From Gehongia tenuis (lineage in GTDB: Bacteria > Bacillota > Clostridia > Christensenellales > NSJ-53), in assembly GCF_014384795.1 (NCBI RefSeq), contig NZ_JACRSR010000006.1:12792-76791 (forward strand): a stretch of 64,000 nt of DNA. Direction: 5' to 3'. Each line of letters begins with the position of its first letter. Position 1 is the stretch's first letter. Shown here piece after piece: positions 25,676-34,364 of the stretch. Position numbers and translations under genes: made by a program. Below the pieces are notes generated by a model. It ran no database searches, was not told the DNA's origin, and saw only the letters and a list, made by a program, of their open reading frames with translations.

Positions 25676-26629
25676 ATGGTGCGGAAGATCATTGTGTGCG
25701 CGCCCTTTTTGCCGTCGGTCATGGACGAGCTGAGGCAGCATTTTGAGGTTGTCACGGCACCGGAAGGCAGCAGGCTCCGCCGGGAAGAGGTGCTGAAGGC
25801 TCTGCCCGGGGCCTTCGGACTGACGGCGGACGGCGTTCGGGTGGACGAGGAGATGCTGGAAGCGGGCAGGGATCTCAAGATCGTGGTGTGCGGCGGGGCC
25901 GGCTACGACCACATCGATGTGGAGGCGGCCACGAAGCGTGGCGTGTGGGTTTGCAACAATCCCGATCCCGTAACGGAACCCACGGCGGAGATGTCGGTGG
26001 CGCTGATGCTGGCGGTGTGCCGCAGGGTGTCCGAGTGGGACCGCCTGGTGAGAAAAGACCAGTACGCCTATTGGGGCAATGCCAAGCGCATGGGGACCAC
26101 GGTGATGGATATGCAGCTGGGGATTATCGGCATGGGCCGGATCGGCCGGGCGGTGGCGAGGCGGGCGAGAGCCCTTGGCATGACCATTGTCTATCACAAC
26201 CGGCATCATCTGACTTCCGAGCTGGAAGAGGGCGCAAAGTATATGGACCTTGCAAAGCTTCTGCGGACCAGTGATGTGATCTCCCTCAATCTGCCTCTCG
26301 GCGCCAGCTCCAGGAAGCTGCTGGGCCGGGCGGAATTTGAGCTCATGAAGCCCACCGCCTTTGTGGTCAGCACGGCCCGCGGTGCGGTGATGGATGAAGC
26401 GGCGCTGGTGGAGGCGCTGGAACGGGGAAAGATTGCCGGAGCGGGCCTGGATGTGTTTGAGCATGAGCCGGGTATCCCGAAGGCCCTTCTTGCCATGGAA
26501 AATGTGGTGCTGACGCCGCACCGGGGCGGCAATGCCGATGGCGTGATGGAGGCCTCCATGCGGGAACGGGCGAGGCAGCTTATGGACGCGGACAGCGGGA
26601 AGATTCCCGCCAATCTGCTCAATCCTTGA
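25676..26629 (+). CDS. D-2-hydroxyacid dehydrogenase (copy 1)
   Basis: The 317-residue NAD(P)-dependent oxidoreductase has the Rossmann motif GIIGMGRIGRAVARR, catalytic Arg in STARGAVMDEAAL, Glu in HEPGIPK and His in LTPHRGG. These are the residues of the D-isomer-specific 2-hydroxyacid dehydrogenase family, which includes glyoxylate/hydroxypyruvate reductases. The substrate cannot be deduced. The ATG follows GAAGGAGG. It is 14 bases upstream of a close paralog, and the two share long conserved blocks, pointing to a tandem duplication. Confidence 0.85.
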   Translation: MVRKIIVCAPFLPSVMDELRQHFEVVTAPEGSRLRREEVLKALPGAFGLTADGVRVDEEMLEAGRDLKIVVCGGAGYDHIDVEAATKRGVWVCNNPDPVTEPTAEMSVALMLAVCRRVSEWDRLVRKDQYAYWGNAKRMGTTVMDMQLGIIGMGRIGRAVARRARALGMTIVYHNRHHLTSELEEGAKYMDLAKLLRTSDVISLNLPLGASSRKLLGRAEFELMKPTAFVVSTARGAVMDEAALVEALERGKIAGAGLDVFEHEPGIPKALLAMENVVLTPHRGGNADGVMEASMRERARQLMDADSGKIPANLLNP

Positions 26630-26643
26630 GGGGGGGTGAAGGC

Positions 26644-27591
26644 ATGGAAAAAATTTTGGTGCCCTACCGCGTGCCGCGGGAAGGGTTTCGGAAATTGGAG
26701 GAGAGGTGTGCGCTGATCTATCCGGAAGAGGGCTGGCTGCTCACCCGGGAGGAACAAATGGCCGCCGTGCCCGAATGCTCGGCCATCGTGGCCACGTCAG
26801 GAATCAAGGTGGATGAGGAGATGCTGCTTAGGGCGGAGAAGCTTAAGATTGTGACCGCCTACGGCGCGGGCTATGATAATGTGGACGTGGAAGCGGCAAG
26901 AAGGCTGGGCATTCCAGTGACCAACATTCCCTATACCGTCACCGAGGCCACGGCGGAGCTGGCTATGACGCTGATGCTGGCCGTATGTCGGCAGGTGGTG
27001 CTGTGGGACCGGCTGGTCCGTGAGGATCAGGAGACGCATTGGCGCCGCAAAGACCTAATGGGCACCACATTGTACGGGAAACAGCTGGGCATTGTGGGTA
27101 TGGGCCGGATTGGCCGGGCGCTGGCACGGCGGGCGCGGGCCTTTGGCATGGCGGTAGTCTATCACAACCGGAACAGGCTGGACAAAGAGGACGGGGCCAG
27201 TTACATGGACCTGGACGACCTGCTTCGAACCAGCGACGTGGTGTCCCTCAACCTGCCGCTGACCGATGAGTCGAGGGGGCTGATCGGGGAGAGGGCCTTC
27301 TATTTGATGAAGCCCACCGCCTACCTGATCAATGTGGCCCGGGGCGCGGTGGTGGACGAGGAGGCGCTGATAAGCGCACTGAAGGCGGGACGGATTGCCG
27401 GCGCCGGACTGGACGTATTCGTCCATGAGCCGGGCATTCCGGAGGGACTTCTATGTCTTGACAATGTGGTTTTAACGGGGCACATTGGCTCGGATACCCT
27501 GGACACCCGAAACACCATGGCGGCGGAATGTTCCTTTCAGATCCTGGATGCGCTGTCGGGCAGGACGCCTCAGGGCATTGTAAACGGGTAA
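26644..27591 (+). CDS. D-2-hydroxyacid dehydrogenase (copy 2)
   Basis: This 315-residue paralog has GIVGMGRIGRALARR, catalytic Arg in NVARGAVVDEEAL, Glu in VHEPGIPE and His in LTGHIGS. The His neighbourhood (TGHIGS) differs from copy 1 (TPHRGG), so substrate preference may have diverged. The ATG at 26644 is preceded by GGGGGGTGAAGG. Both genes are probably co-transcribed and end at a terminator directly after the stop. Confidence 0.85.
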   Translation: MEKILVPYRVPREGFRKLEERCALIYPEEGWLLTREEQMAAVPECSAIVATSGIKVDEEMLLRAEKLKIVTAYGAGYDNVDVEAARRLGIPVTNIPYTVTEATAELAMTLMLAVCRQVVLWDRLVREDQETHWRRKDLMGTTLYGKQLGIVGMGRIGRALARRARAFGMAVVYHNRNRLDKEDGASYMDLDDLLRTSDVVSLNLPLTDESRGLIGERAFYLMKPTAYLINVARGAVVDEEALISALKAGRIAGAGLDVFVHEPGIPEGLLCLDNVVLTGHIGSDTLDTRNTMAAECSFQILDALSGRTPQGIVNG

Positions 27592-27618
27592 AAAAAGCGG
27601 CTTTATGCCCCTTTTTTT
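27591..27618 (+). terminator. Terminator after the dehydrogenase pair
   Basis: AAAAAAGCGGC and GCCCCTTTTTTT pair with one mismatch around TTTAT, starting at the stop codon. Confidence 0.7.
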
Positions 27619-27733
27619 AGATTACCTGGATTTGCCATGGGGATTCATCCGGAAAATTCCATGGAAAGGTTTTTTACCGCACGGCAATATGCTATAATAA
27701 AGGCATTGGGAAGCCATAAAGGCGGGTGATGAT

Positions 27734-28573
27734 TTGGAATTTGTTCAGCGGATTCTTGAATATATACGCAATGTGATCGTGGTTCAGCTGACCTGGCGGG
27801 ACCTTGTGGATATGCTGCTGGTGGCGGTGATGATCTACCAGATCCTCAATTTGACCCGGAAGACCCGGGCGTTCCAGGTCATCAAGGGCCTTGGTATTGT
27901 ATTCCTGGGCTCCGCTTTGGCCCAGGTTTTTGAACTGACGGCTGTGGGCTGGATCTTCAACTACATCATCACATCCGGCGCTCTGGTGCTGGTGGTGCTC
28001 TTTACGCCCGAACTGCGGCGGGCGTTGGAGCATCTGGGCCGCAGCAAGATCTTTGGCAAGGCGGAAACGGCCCAACTGGGTGCGGGCTGGGTGGTGGACG
28101 AGCTGGTGGAATGCGCCGAACATTTGTCCAAGCGGCGGGTGGGCGCTCTCATCATCATCGAACAAAAGACGGGTCTGGGCGAGATCGCCGAAACGGGTAC
28201 CCGGCTGGACGCGAAGATCAGTGCGCCTCTTTTGGAGAATATTTTTGAACCCAACACGCCCCTGCATGATGGCGCGGTCATTTTGCGCGGAGACCGCATC
28301 GAAGCCGCGGCGTGTTTGCTGCCCCTGACGGAAAATCAGATTTCCAAGGAGATGGGCACCCGCCACCGGGCGGCGGTGGGCATCAGCGAGAGCTCGGACA
28401 CGGTGGCTCTCATCGTTTCAGAGGAGACGGGCGTGATCTCCATTGCCCGGGAGGGCAGGATCAAACGCTATCTCAATTCCGCGTCCCTGAAGGAGATTCT
28501 GAGTGAGATCTATGGCCCGCCCACGGAGGAGTCCTTGATTTCCAAGGTGATCCATAGGAGGCGAAAGCTATGA
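27734..28573 (+). CDS. cdaA: Diadenylate cyclase CdaA
   Basis: This membrane enzyme makes cyclic di-AMP from two ATP, controlling potassium and osmotic balance and cell-wall homeostasis. The 279-residue protein has three N-terminal membrane helices (to about residue 90) and a DAC domain with PLHDGAVILRGD and GTRHRAAVGISES. The start is a TTG with GGCGGGTGAT close upstream; no ATG in frame is better placed, although a start codon this close to the ribosome site is unusual. It overlaps cdaR by four bases. A TATAAT box lies at 27693-27698 with only a T-rich -35 region. Confidence 0.93.
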   Translation: MEFVQRILEYIRNVIVVQLTWRDLVDMLLVAVMIYQILNLTRKTRAFQVIKGLGIVFLGSALAQVFELTAVGWIFNYIITSGALVLVVLFTPELRRALEHLGRSKIFGKAETAQLGAGWVVDELVECAEHLSKRRVGALIIIEQKTGLGEIAETGTRLDAKISAPLLENIFEPNTPLHDGAVILRGDRIEAAACLLPLTENQISKEMGTRHRAAVGISESSDTVALIVSEETGVISIAREGRIKRYLNSASLKEILSEIYGPPTEESLISKVIHRRRKL

Positions 28574-29814
28574 AGGAACGGATGAAAACCATACTTTATA
28601 AGATCTTTCGCCAAAATCTGCTGCTGAAGATCGTATCGGTGCTCTTTGCCATCATTCTTTGGAATTACGTCATCGTGGAAACCAATCCCCTTCGGGAAAA
28701 GACTTTTTCCGAAGTGCCCGTCAAAATCCAGGGCGAGGCGGAGCTGCGGGAGCGGGGGCTTGCCATCCGGGAAGATTTGACGAAACTGGTGGCAAGCGGT
28801 AAAGTAACGGTGAACGTTCGAAATGATCTTTTCAACGATCTGACCCGCGAGAGGATTTCCCTCAACCTGGACCTTTCCACGGTAACCAGCGTGGGGGAAC
28901 AGAAGGTGAACCTCACCTGCACCACGTCCTATGGCACGGTGAAGGCCGTCACACCCGGCGAGGTGACGGTGACCGTGGAGGAGCTGGTGACGCGCACGGT
29001 GCCGGTGCGCCTCCGCCAGATCGGTACGCTGCAATCAAACTATTGGATTCGCACCATCACCGCCGAGCCGGAGCAGATCGTGCTCACCGGCGCCAAGAGC
29101 GACCTCGAGGCGGTGGAGGAAGCGCTGGTGGATGTGGATATCACCTCCGTTACCGAGACCCGGGAGAAGTCATTGACCTATGAGCTCAAGGACGCCGGCG
29201 GCAACACCGTTTCGGCGGCCAGCATCCGCTCCGATGTGTCGGCGGTCAAGGTGAACATTGAGGCCTATTCCACCAAGGAACTCCCCATCAACAAGGACAG
29301 CCTCACGGTTGGCGAGGTGGCCCAGGGCTATGAGATCACCGATGTGGCGGTGCTGCCGGAAACCTTGGTGGTGGCGGGACCCAAGGCGGTGCTGGACGGC
29401 ATGGAAAGCCTGCAGCTGGAACAGGTGAACGTGGCGGGACTCAATCAAAGCGTCACCCAAAGCTGCGGCGTGGAGATCCCCGACGGCGTGATGCTGATGG
29501 ATGCCGCGCCGGTCAATGTGGCCATTACCATTGAGGAGAAGCGGGAGGAGATCACCTACGACATGCCCATCAAGGTGGAGAACCTGCAAAGCGGGCTGAC
29601 GGCCAAGGTGGTGCCCGCCTCCACGGAGGTGACCTTCACGGTGCCTTACAGCATGGTCAACCGCATCCGGCCTGCGTATATCTATCTTTATGTGGATGTG
29701 GCGCATTTGGGCACCGGCTCCTCCAGCGTATCGGTCAAGTGGTACATTGCCGACGATGTGGATATTCAGGATATCAAGGTCAAAACGGAAAAAGTGGAGG
29801 TTATCGTGGAGTAG
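28570..29814 (+). CDS. cdaR: YbbR-domain protein CdaR, regulator of CdaA
   Basis: The 414-residue protein has one N-terminal membrane helix (LLKIVSVLFAIILWNYVI, about residues 19-36) followed by four extracytoplasmic YbbR repeats. In Bacillus and Listeria, CdaR binds and tunes the diadenylate cyclase. Its start overlaps the cdaA stop (ATGA), the usual gene pair. In Bacillus, glmM follows as the third gene, but here two unrelated genes take that place. Confidence 0.9.
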   Translation: MKERMKTILYKIFRQNLLLKIVSVLFAIILWNYVIVETNPLREKTFSEVPVKIQGEAELRERGLAIREDLTKLVASGKVTVNVRNDLFNDLTRERISLNLDLSTVTSVGEQKVNLTCTTSYGTVKAVTPGEVTVTVEELVTRTVPVRLRQIGTLQSNYWIRTITAEPEQIVLTGAKSDLEAVEEALVDVDITSVTETREKSLTYELKDAGGNTVSAASIRSDVSAVKVNIEAYSTKELPINKDSLTVGEVAQGYEITDVAVLPETLVVAGPKAVLDGMESLQLEQVNVAGLNQSVTQSCGVEIPDGVMLMDAAPVNVAITIEEKREEITYDMPIKVENLQSGLTAKVVPASTEVTFTVPYSMVNRIRPAYIYLYVDVAHLGTGSSSVSVKWYIADDVDIQDIKVKTEKVEVIVE

Positions 29815-29836
29815 ACCCAAATAGGGGAGGACGGAT

Positions 29837-30106
29837 ATGGATTTTATTACGAAGCTCATGGACAGCTTCTTCGGCAGCTTCATGGAGAGCGGAGCCAAGA
29901 AGGCTGTGGAGTGGTACGAGAGCGGTTTCATCACCTGGGTGGGTGAAAATTTCATCAAAATCGTCCTGTGGCTTGTGGTCATCGGCGTGGTGGTGGATGT
30001 CCTCGTCCACATCAACTGGCGCAGGGTCTATGCCTGGTTCAAGAAAAGAACGGGCAGAGAAGCGGAAACCGTTCCTGTGCAGGCCAAAAGGACCATGAAC
30101 GAATGA
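29837..30106 (+). CDS. Small single-span membrane protein
   Basis: I do not recognise this 89-residue protein. It has an amphipathic N-terminal half (MDFITKLMDSFFGSFMESG), one strongly hydrophobic segment (IVLWLVVIGVVVDVLV, about residues 42-57), then a basic cytoplasmic-looking tail (WRRVYAWFKKRTGR). AGGGGAGGA precedes the ATG. It lies 22 bases after cdaR and overlaps the next ATPase gene by four bases, so it belongs to the same transcription unit. A role in cyclic di-AMP or envelope control is inferred from position only. Confidence 0.6.
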   Translation: MDFITKLMDSFFGSFMESGAKKAVEWYESGFITWVGENFIKIVLWLVVIGVVVDVLVHINWRRVYAWFKKRTGREAETVPVQAKRTMNE

Positions 30107-30774
30107 AAAGAATCAAGATATTGGTGGGCTCCTATGGTAGCGGCAAGAGTGAGTTGTGCGTGAATATGGCCATGGGATACCGAAAAGAGGATAAACCGGT
30201 GGTGCTGGTGGATCTGGACGTGATCAATCCCTACTACGGTTCATCCAATATGAAGGAACAACTGGAAAAGGCGGGGGTCCGAGTGGTGGTCCCCCCTCTT
30301 TTTCGTACCGGCGTGGACCTGCCCGCTTTGGGGCCGGAGGTAATGAGCGCCTTCGCCCACCGCGAGGAGGAGGCCATTTTTGATGTGGGCGGCGATGCCA
30401 CCGGCGCTACGGTGCTGGGCCGCTACAAGCCCTTCTTTGAGAAGGAGGGATATGAGATGCTTTTTATCATGAATCTCTTCCGGCCGGATACCACCAATGA
30501 GCGGGATGCGCTGGCGCTCATGGATACCATAGAGGCCAAAAGCCGGATGCGCATAACGGGCATCATCAACAACACCCATCTTGCCCAGATGACCACCGTG
30601 GAACAGGTGGTAGAAGGGCAGAAACTGGCCGAGGCCTGTGCCAAAGCCAGGGGGATCGCCGTGGAAGCGATTGCGGCCAAGCCGGACATTGCAGAGAAAT
30701 TGCCGGATGCGTGGCGGGATCTGGTATGGACGCTGGATTTGGCACTTCATCCGAAAGCAAGATATGGTTTTTAG
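30103..30774 (+). CDS. P-loop ATPase of the MinD/ParA/CobQ type
   Basis: The 223-residue protein begins with KILVGSYGSGKSELCVNMA, a Walker A motif, followed by VLVDLDVINPYYGSS (Walker B-like) and FDVGGDATGATVLG. This resembles the SIMIBI class of nucleotide-binding proteins, though not a specific named member. It overlaps the small membrane protein gene by four bases, so the two are translationally coupled and may act together at the membrane. The biological role is unknown. Confidence 0.65.
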   Translation: MKRIKILVGSYGSGKSELCVNMAMGYRKEDKPVVLVDLDVINPYYGSSNMKEQLEKAGVRVVVPPLFRTGVDLPALGPEVMSAFAHREEEAIFDVGGDATGATVLGRYKPFFEKEGYEMLFIMNLFRPDTTNERDALALMDTIEAKSRMRITGIINNTHLAQMTTVEQVVEGQKLAEACAKARGIAVEAIAAKPDIAEKLPDAWRDLVWTLDLALHPKARYGF

Positions 30775-30788
30775 GAGGCGGGTAGTAA

Positions 30789-31976
30789 ATGGATATGGAT
30801 TTGATGGAGTCATTTGATCTTTTGGTTCCCAGGGAGGGAACCAATTCAATCAAGTGGGATAACCGCAAGAAGGCTTTTGGCCGAAGCGGCGTTCTCCCCA
30901 TGGGCGTAGCCGACATGGATTTTCCGGCGCCGAAGCCCATCATTGATGCGATCAAGAAACGGGCGGATACCGGTCTGCTGGGTTACGAGATGGAGGATCC
31001 TGCGTCCCTCAGGGCCGCTGCCAGCTGGCAGAAGCGCCGCAATGACTTCGACGTGGATGTGGAGCTGATGCGGGGAGTGCCCAGCGTGATGCCGGGCGTG
31101 CTTGCGGCTTTGATGGCTTTGGGCAACCCTGGTGATTCGGTGGTGATCCAGCCGCCTGTCTATCCCCATTTCTACCGGGCGGTCAAGGACGCCGGCATGA
31201 AGGTGATGGAGAATCCCCTTCTTGAAACGGAGGACGGCTTCGTCATGGACTATGAGGACCTGGAGGCGTGCTTCAAGAAGGGAGCTAAGCTTCTGCTGTT
31301 CTGCAGCCCCCACAATCCCACCGGCAGGGTGTGGAAGCGGGAGGAGCTGGAGAAGATGCTGAAGGTCTGCGAGGCCTACGATGTGAAGATTATCAGCGAT
31401 GAGATTCACAGCGACCTCATCTATGAAGGCCACCGGCATGTTCCGCTGCTATCCCTGCCCGATGCCCACGCGAGGGCACTCAGTTTCCATGCCATCAGCA
31501 AGACCTTCAATGTGCCCTCCCTGCACCAGTCCTATGTGATCGCCAAGGACGAACGGATGCTGGCACCCTTTGAAAAGATGCAGCAGCGCCTGCACCTGTA
31601 CGGGCTCAGTCCCTTCGGCCAGGTGGCGCAGATTGCCGCCTATGAAGAGTGCGAGCCCTGGCTGGACGCGCTGATGGCCTACCTGACCCGAAACCGTGAC
31701 CGGGCCATGAAGTTTCTGGAGGGACATCTGCCCAGGATCAAGGCCTACACCCCTGAATCCACCTATTTGCTTTGGATGGATATGTCCAAATATAATAAGG
31801 ATGAAAAAACCATGGTCAAGGCGCTGGTCCGGGAGGGCAACCTTGGTATCATGAAGGGCTCGGAGTTTGGCAGGGAGGGCGGCTTCCGTATGAATTTCGG
31901 CTGTCCTGCATTCCTGCTGAACGACGGATTGAAGCGGCTGGAGACCGCCATGAAGGCGCTGCGGCATATGGATTGA
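30789..31976 (+). CDS. MalY/PatB-type pyridoxal-phosphate aminotransferase (cystathionine beta-lyase type)
   Basis: The 395-residue protein is a fold-type I PLP enzyme. It has RSGVLPMGVADMDFPAPKP typical of the MalY/PatB group, CSPHNPTGRVWKREEL, SDEIHSDLIY, and the PLP lysine in FHAISKTFNVPSL near residue 236. The family cleaves cystathionine or related C-S bonds, releasing homocysteine, pyruvate and ammonia. TTAGGAGG precedes the ATG. Its original terminator was split by the integrated element: only the upstream arm remains after the stop codon. Confidence 0.85.
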   Translation: MDMDLMESFDLLVPREGTNSIKWDNRKKAFGRSGVLPMGVADMDFPAPKPIIDAIKKRADTGLLGYEMEDPASLRAAASWQKRRNDFDVDVELMRGVPSVMPGVLAALMALGNPGDSVVIQPPVYPHFYRAVKDAGMKVMENPLLETEDGFVMDYEDLEACFKKGAKLLLFCSPHNPTGRVWKREELEKMLKVCEAYDVKIISDEIHSDLIYEGHRHVPLLSLPDAHARALSFHAISKTFNVPSLHQSYVIAKDERMLAPFEKMQQRLHLYGLSPFGQVAQIAAYEECEPWLDALMAYLTRNRDRAMKFLEGHLPRIKAYTPESTYLLWMDMSKYNKDEKTMVKALVREGNLGIMKGSEFGREGGFRMNFGCPAFLLNDGLKRLETAMKALRHMD

Positions 31977-31979
31977 TCG

Positions 31980-32021
31980 AAAAAAAAGGCATGAGCCCAA
32001 ATGGCAGTAGCTCATAAGGAA
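31980..32021 (+). other. Left attachment site (attL) of the integrated element
   Basis: The chromosomal arm is AAAAAAAAGGCATGAGCC (31980-31997). The element arm ends in GCTCATAAGGAA (32010-32021). The shared bases AATGGC (32000-32005) recur at 57780-57785. The whole segment is an imperfect inverted copy of attR, and read on the minus strand it is a terminator (GCTCATGCC then T run). Four bases separate the start of the A run from the aminotransferase stop. Confidence 0.8.
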
Positions 32022-32064
32022 ACATTACAAAAACTATGAGTTATGCCAGGTAAACGGAAAAATG

Positions 32065-32106
32065 AAAACTCTATGCGATTGAGAAATCTTTCGCATAGAG
32101 TTTTTT
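32065..32106 (+). terminator. Strong terminator at the left end of the element
   Basis: AAAACTCTATGCGA and TCGCATAGAGTTTT form a perfect 14-bp stem followed by T. It would stop transcripts entering from the aminotransferase gene. The rest of 31977-32379 holds no gene. It contains further small hairpins, for example GCAATCTT paired with AAGATTGC near 32260, and the LysR promoter. Confidence 0.8.
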
Positions 32107-32304
32107 CTGTTTTGATACAGTTTGTTTATTTGTTTTTCAGCGTTCGCAGAACGCGTAGCCGTCACCGCAGGTGGCGATCTAAGGGGTTTGGGGATATGTC
32201 ACCAACAAGCATTTTAGGCAGGAATACCAGGAACGGTTTCCTACCTAAAATACGCAATCTTACGGAAGATTGCATTGCTTGCCGCTTTACTTGATATTAT
32301 TTTA

Positions 32305-32355
32305 TTGAATATCTGAACGTTAGATATTCAAATTTATCAATGCTTGTGATACAAT
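32305..32355 (+). promoter_or_regulatory. Operator dyad and promoter of the LysR gene
   Basis: TTGAATATCT (32305-32314) and AGATATTCAA (32322-32331) form a perfect dyad spaced by seven bases. It overlaps a likely -35 box TTCAAA (32327-32332), 17 bases from TACAAT (32350-32355). This fits autoregulation by the LysR protein. Confidence 0.5.
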
Positions 32356-32379
32356 GCAATAAAGGAGGAATGTATCACT

Positions 32380-33264
32380 ATGGAATTTCGTTCATTACAG
32401 TATTTTCTGATGGTGGCCAGAGAAGAAAACATAACAAAAGCTGCCAATCTGCTTCATTTAACACAGCCTACTCTTTCACGCTCCATTATGCAGCTGGAGG
32501 AGGAGTTAGGCGTAAAATTATTTACTCGAAGCAATCATAATATTATTTTGACCGAAGATGGTATGCTTCTAAAACGAAGAGCACAAGAACTCGTTTCCCT
32601 TGCAGAAAAGACAAAGCAAGACTTTCAACGTGGAGATGTACAGTTGACCGGTGAAATATCCATTGGCAGCGGCGAATTTCGCAGTACCAGATACCTGTCT
32701 AAAATGATTGCCTCTTTTCGAGAAAAGCATCCACTGGTTCGGTATCAGATTTACAGTGGTAATTCTGAGAATATAAAAGAACGTATTGAGCGGGGAATTC
32801 TCGATTTTGGACTGATGATGGAGCCGATCGATATCAGTAAATACGAATATATTTCCATGCCTGCAAAAGAAAAATGGGGTATTCTTGTGTCCGAATTATC
32901 GGAGCTCTCACAAAAGGAGACCATTCAGGCAGCCGATTTGCAGAATGAGCAGCTTATTTCGGCAAGAAGTGAGAAAATGTACCCTGAAATCAGAAAATGG
33001 TTCGGTGAATATTATGATCAGATCGAGGTTATCGCAAGCGGCAATTTGCTCTACAATGAAGCAATTCTGGCACAGGAACAAATCGGAGCCGTATTGGGAA
33101 TTGAATTGGATTGTCACTATCCGGGACTTAAATTCGTTCCGTTATCTCCAAGCGTTGAAACGCCCACAGTTCTTACATGGAAAAAGAATCAGATACTTTC
33201 TTCCACAACAATAGTCTTTATCGAACATGCAAGAGCATACATAAAATCTATATCTGGAGATTAA
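32380..33264 (+). CDS. LysR-family transcriptional regulator
   Basis: The 294-residue protein has the N-terminal LysR winged helix (MEFRSLQYFLMVAREENITKAA with helix-turn-helix LHLTQPTLSRSIMQLEEELG) and a periplasmic-binding-like effector domain from about residue 90. It probably binds a small aromatic or electrophilic inducer and controls the redox genes downstream, which run in the same direction. AT-rich codon use differs from the chromosomal genes. AGGAGG lies 11 bases before the ATG. A terminator separates it from the next gene. Confidence 0.9.
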   Translation: MEFRSLQYFLMVAREENITKAANLLHLTQPTLSRSIMQLEEELGVKLFTRSNHNIILTEDGMLLKRRAQELVSLAEKTKQDFQRGDVQLTGEISIGSGEFRSTRYLSKMIASFREKHPLVRYQIYSGNSENIKERIERGILDFGLMMEPIDISKYEYISMPAKEKWGILVSELSELSQKETIQAADLQNEQLISARSEKMYPEIRKWFGEYYDQIEVIASGNLLYNEAILAQEQIGAVLGIELDCHYPGLKFVPLSPSVETPTVLTWKKNQILSSTTIVFIEHARAYIKSISGD

Positions 33265-33302
33265 ATATAAGCATTTTACATATCACAATATTTGAATTAC
33301 TA

Positions 33303-33337
33303 TATAGGTGTTCCCAAGAGGAGCACCTATATTTTTT
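33303..33337 (+). terminator. Terminator after the LysR gene
   Basis: TATAGGTG and CACCTATA pair around a 13-base loop, followed by six T. Confidence 0.8.
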
Positions 33338-33361
33338 AATTACATCGGAAAGGAGCATAAA

Positions 33362-33739
33362 ATGACAGTTCAGGAAGCAAGTGAACGGTATAACATCCCC
33401 ATCAAGATATTAAATGAATATGAAAGCTGGGGGCTGTGCGATGCGGTAAGAAAGGTGATGGGAGCATGGCAGTACGATGAAGAAGATATAAAACGGCTGA
33501 GTATGATTATGACGCTCCATGATATTGGCTTCGAAAAAGAGGAAGTCGAGACATATATGAAGCTGCTTCTCGTCGGCGAGTCCACGCAACAGGAGCGTAT
33601 GCGAATGCTCAACGAAAAAAGGAATGGTACCTTGGACGAAATCCATTTCAAAGAAAAGCAGCTGGACAGGCTGGATTATCTTCGCTTTGAAATCAAAAAG
33701 GCATCTGAAAACAAATCAAATGGAGGTCAAGAAATATGA
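33362..33739 (+). CDS. Small MerR-type regulator
   Basis: The 125-residue protein starts with a MerR-like winged helix (TVQEASERYNIPIKILNEYESWG, then WQYDEEDIKRLSMIMTLHDIGF) and ends with a helical coiled segment, DEIHFKEKQLDRLDYLRFEIKK. The ATG at 33362 follows GGAAAGGAG. Its stop overlaps the start of the flavin reductase gene by four bases, so they are translationally coupled. This suggests it senses a metabolite or redox state tied to that enzyme. No metal-binding Cys pattern is visible. Confidence 0.75.
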   Translation: MTVQEASERYNIPIKILNEYESWGLCDAVRKVMGAWQYDEEDIKRLSMIMTLHDIGFEKEEVETYMKLLLVGESTQQERMRMLNEKRNGTLDEIHFKEKQLDRLDYLRFEIKKASENKSNGGQEI

Positions 33740-34287
33740 AGAAAGACTTAGGTTCTGTACTGGCACTGTATCCCACCCCGCTGGTAGTGGTCGGCACTAT
33801 GGTGGATAAAAAGCCCAACTGGGTGCTGGTTGGTCATGTGGGCATCATGGGGCACGATCACATCATGGTCAGTCTGGCAAAGCCTCACTACACCAATCGG
33901 GGGATTCGGGATACCAAAGTGTTATCGGTCAATGTAGTGGATGAAGCGATGCTTCGGAAAGCGGATTATGTAGGCTGTGTCAGCGGCAATAAGACCGACA
34001 AATCAGAGGTGTTCAGCTACAACATCGGTCCAAACAGCGCCCCGCTGATTGACGAGGCAAAAGTTTCCATGGAATGCACGGTGGAAGACCTCTATGAAAC
34101 GAAGGGGTTTGACAATTTCATTTTGAAAATTGACCACACCTACGCAGAGGAGAGCATCCTGAATGCCTCCGGAAAAATTGATTACGGCAGTTTCAAACCG
34201 ATTTTGTTTGAAATGCCGGGCTACACCTATCTGAAAACCGGCGATACTGCCGCAAAGTGCATGACACTGGGAAAAGAAACCAAATAA
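33736..34287 (+). CDS. Flavin reductase-like FMN-binding protein
   Basis: The 183-residue protein has the fold markers of the flavin reductase-like family: MKKDLGSVLALYPTPLVVVGTMVD, WVLVGHVGIMGHDHIMVSLAKPHYTNRGI and a C-terminal FKPILFEMPGYTYLKTG. Members bind FMN and reduce flavin or small acceptors with NAD(P)H. It is first of the enzyme genes in the cluster and overlaps the MerR-type regulator gene. Homologs often sit beside flavodoxins and aldo/keto reductases in gut Clostridia. Confidence 0.8.
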   Translation: MKKDLGSVLALYPTPLVVVGTMVDKKPNWVLVGHVGIMGHDHIMVSLAKPHYTNRGIRDTKVLSVNVVDEAMLRKADYVGCVSGNKTDKSEVFSYNIGPNSAPLIDEAKVSMECTVEDLYETKGFDNFILKIDHTYAEESILNASGKIDYGSFKPILFEMPGYTYLKTGDTAAKCMTLGKETK

Positions 34288-34364
34288 CAAAAAATATCTG
34301 GCATAAGCAGACGGGACCAAGTTCTTCTGTACAGTAGTCAGATCAATGAAAGGAGATCTTTAAC

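Noticed and set aside
31977..32040. tRNA gene as integration target at the element ends
   Set aside because: No tRNA-like fold is present on either flank; the reconstructed site is a terminator hairpin.
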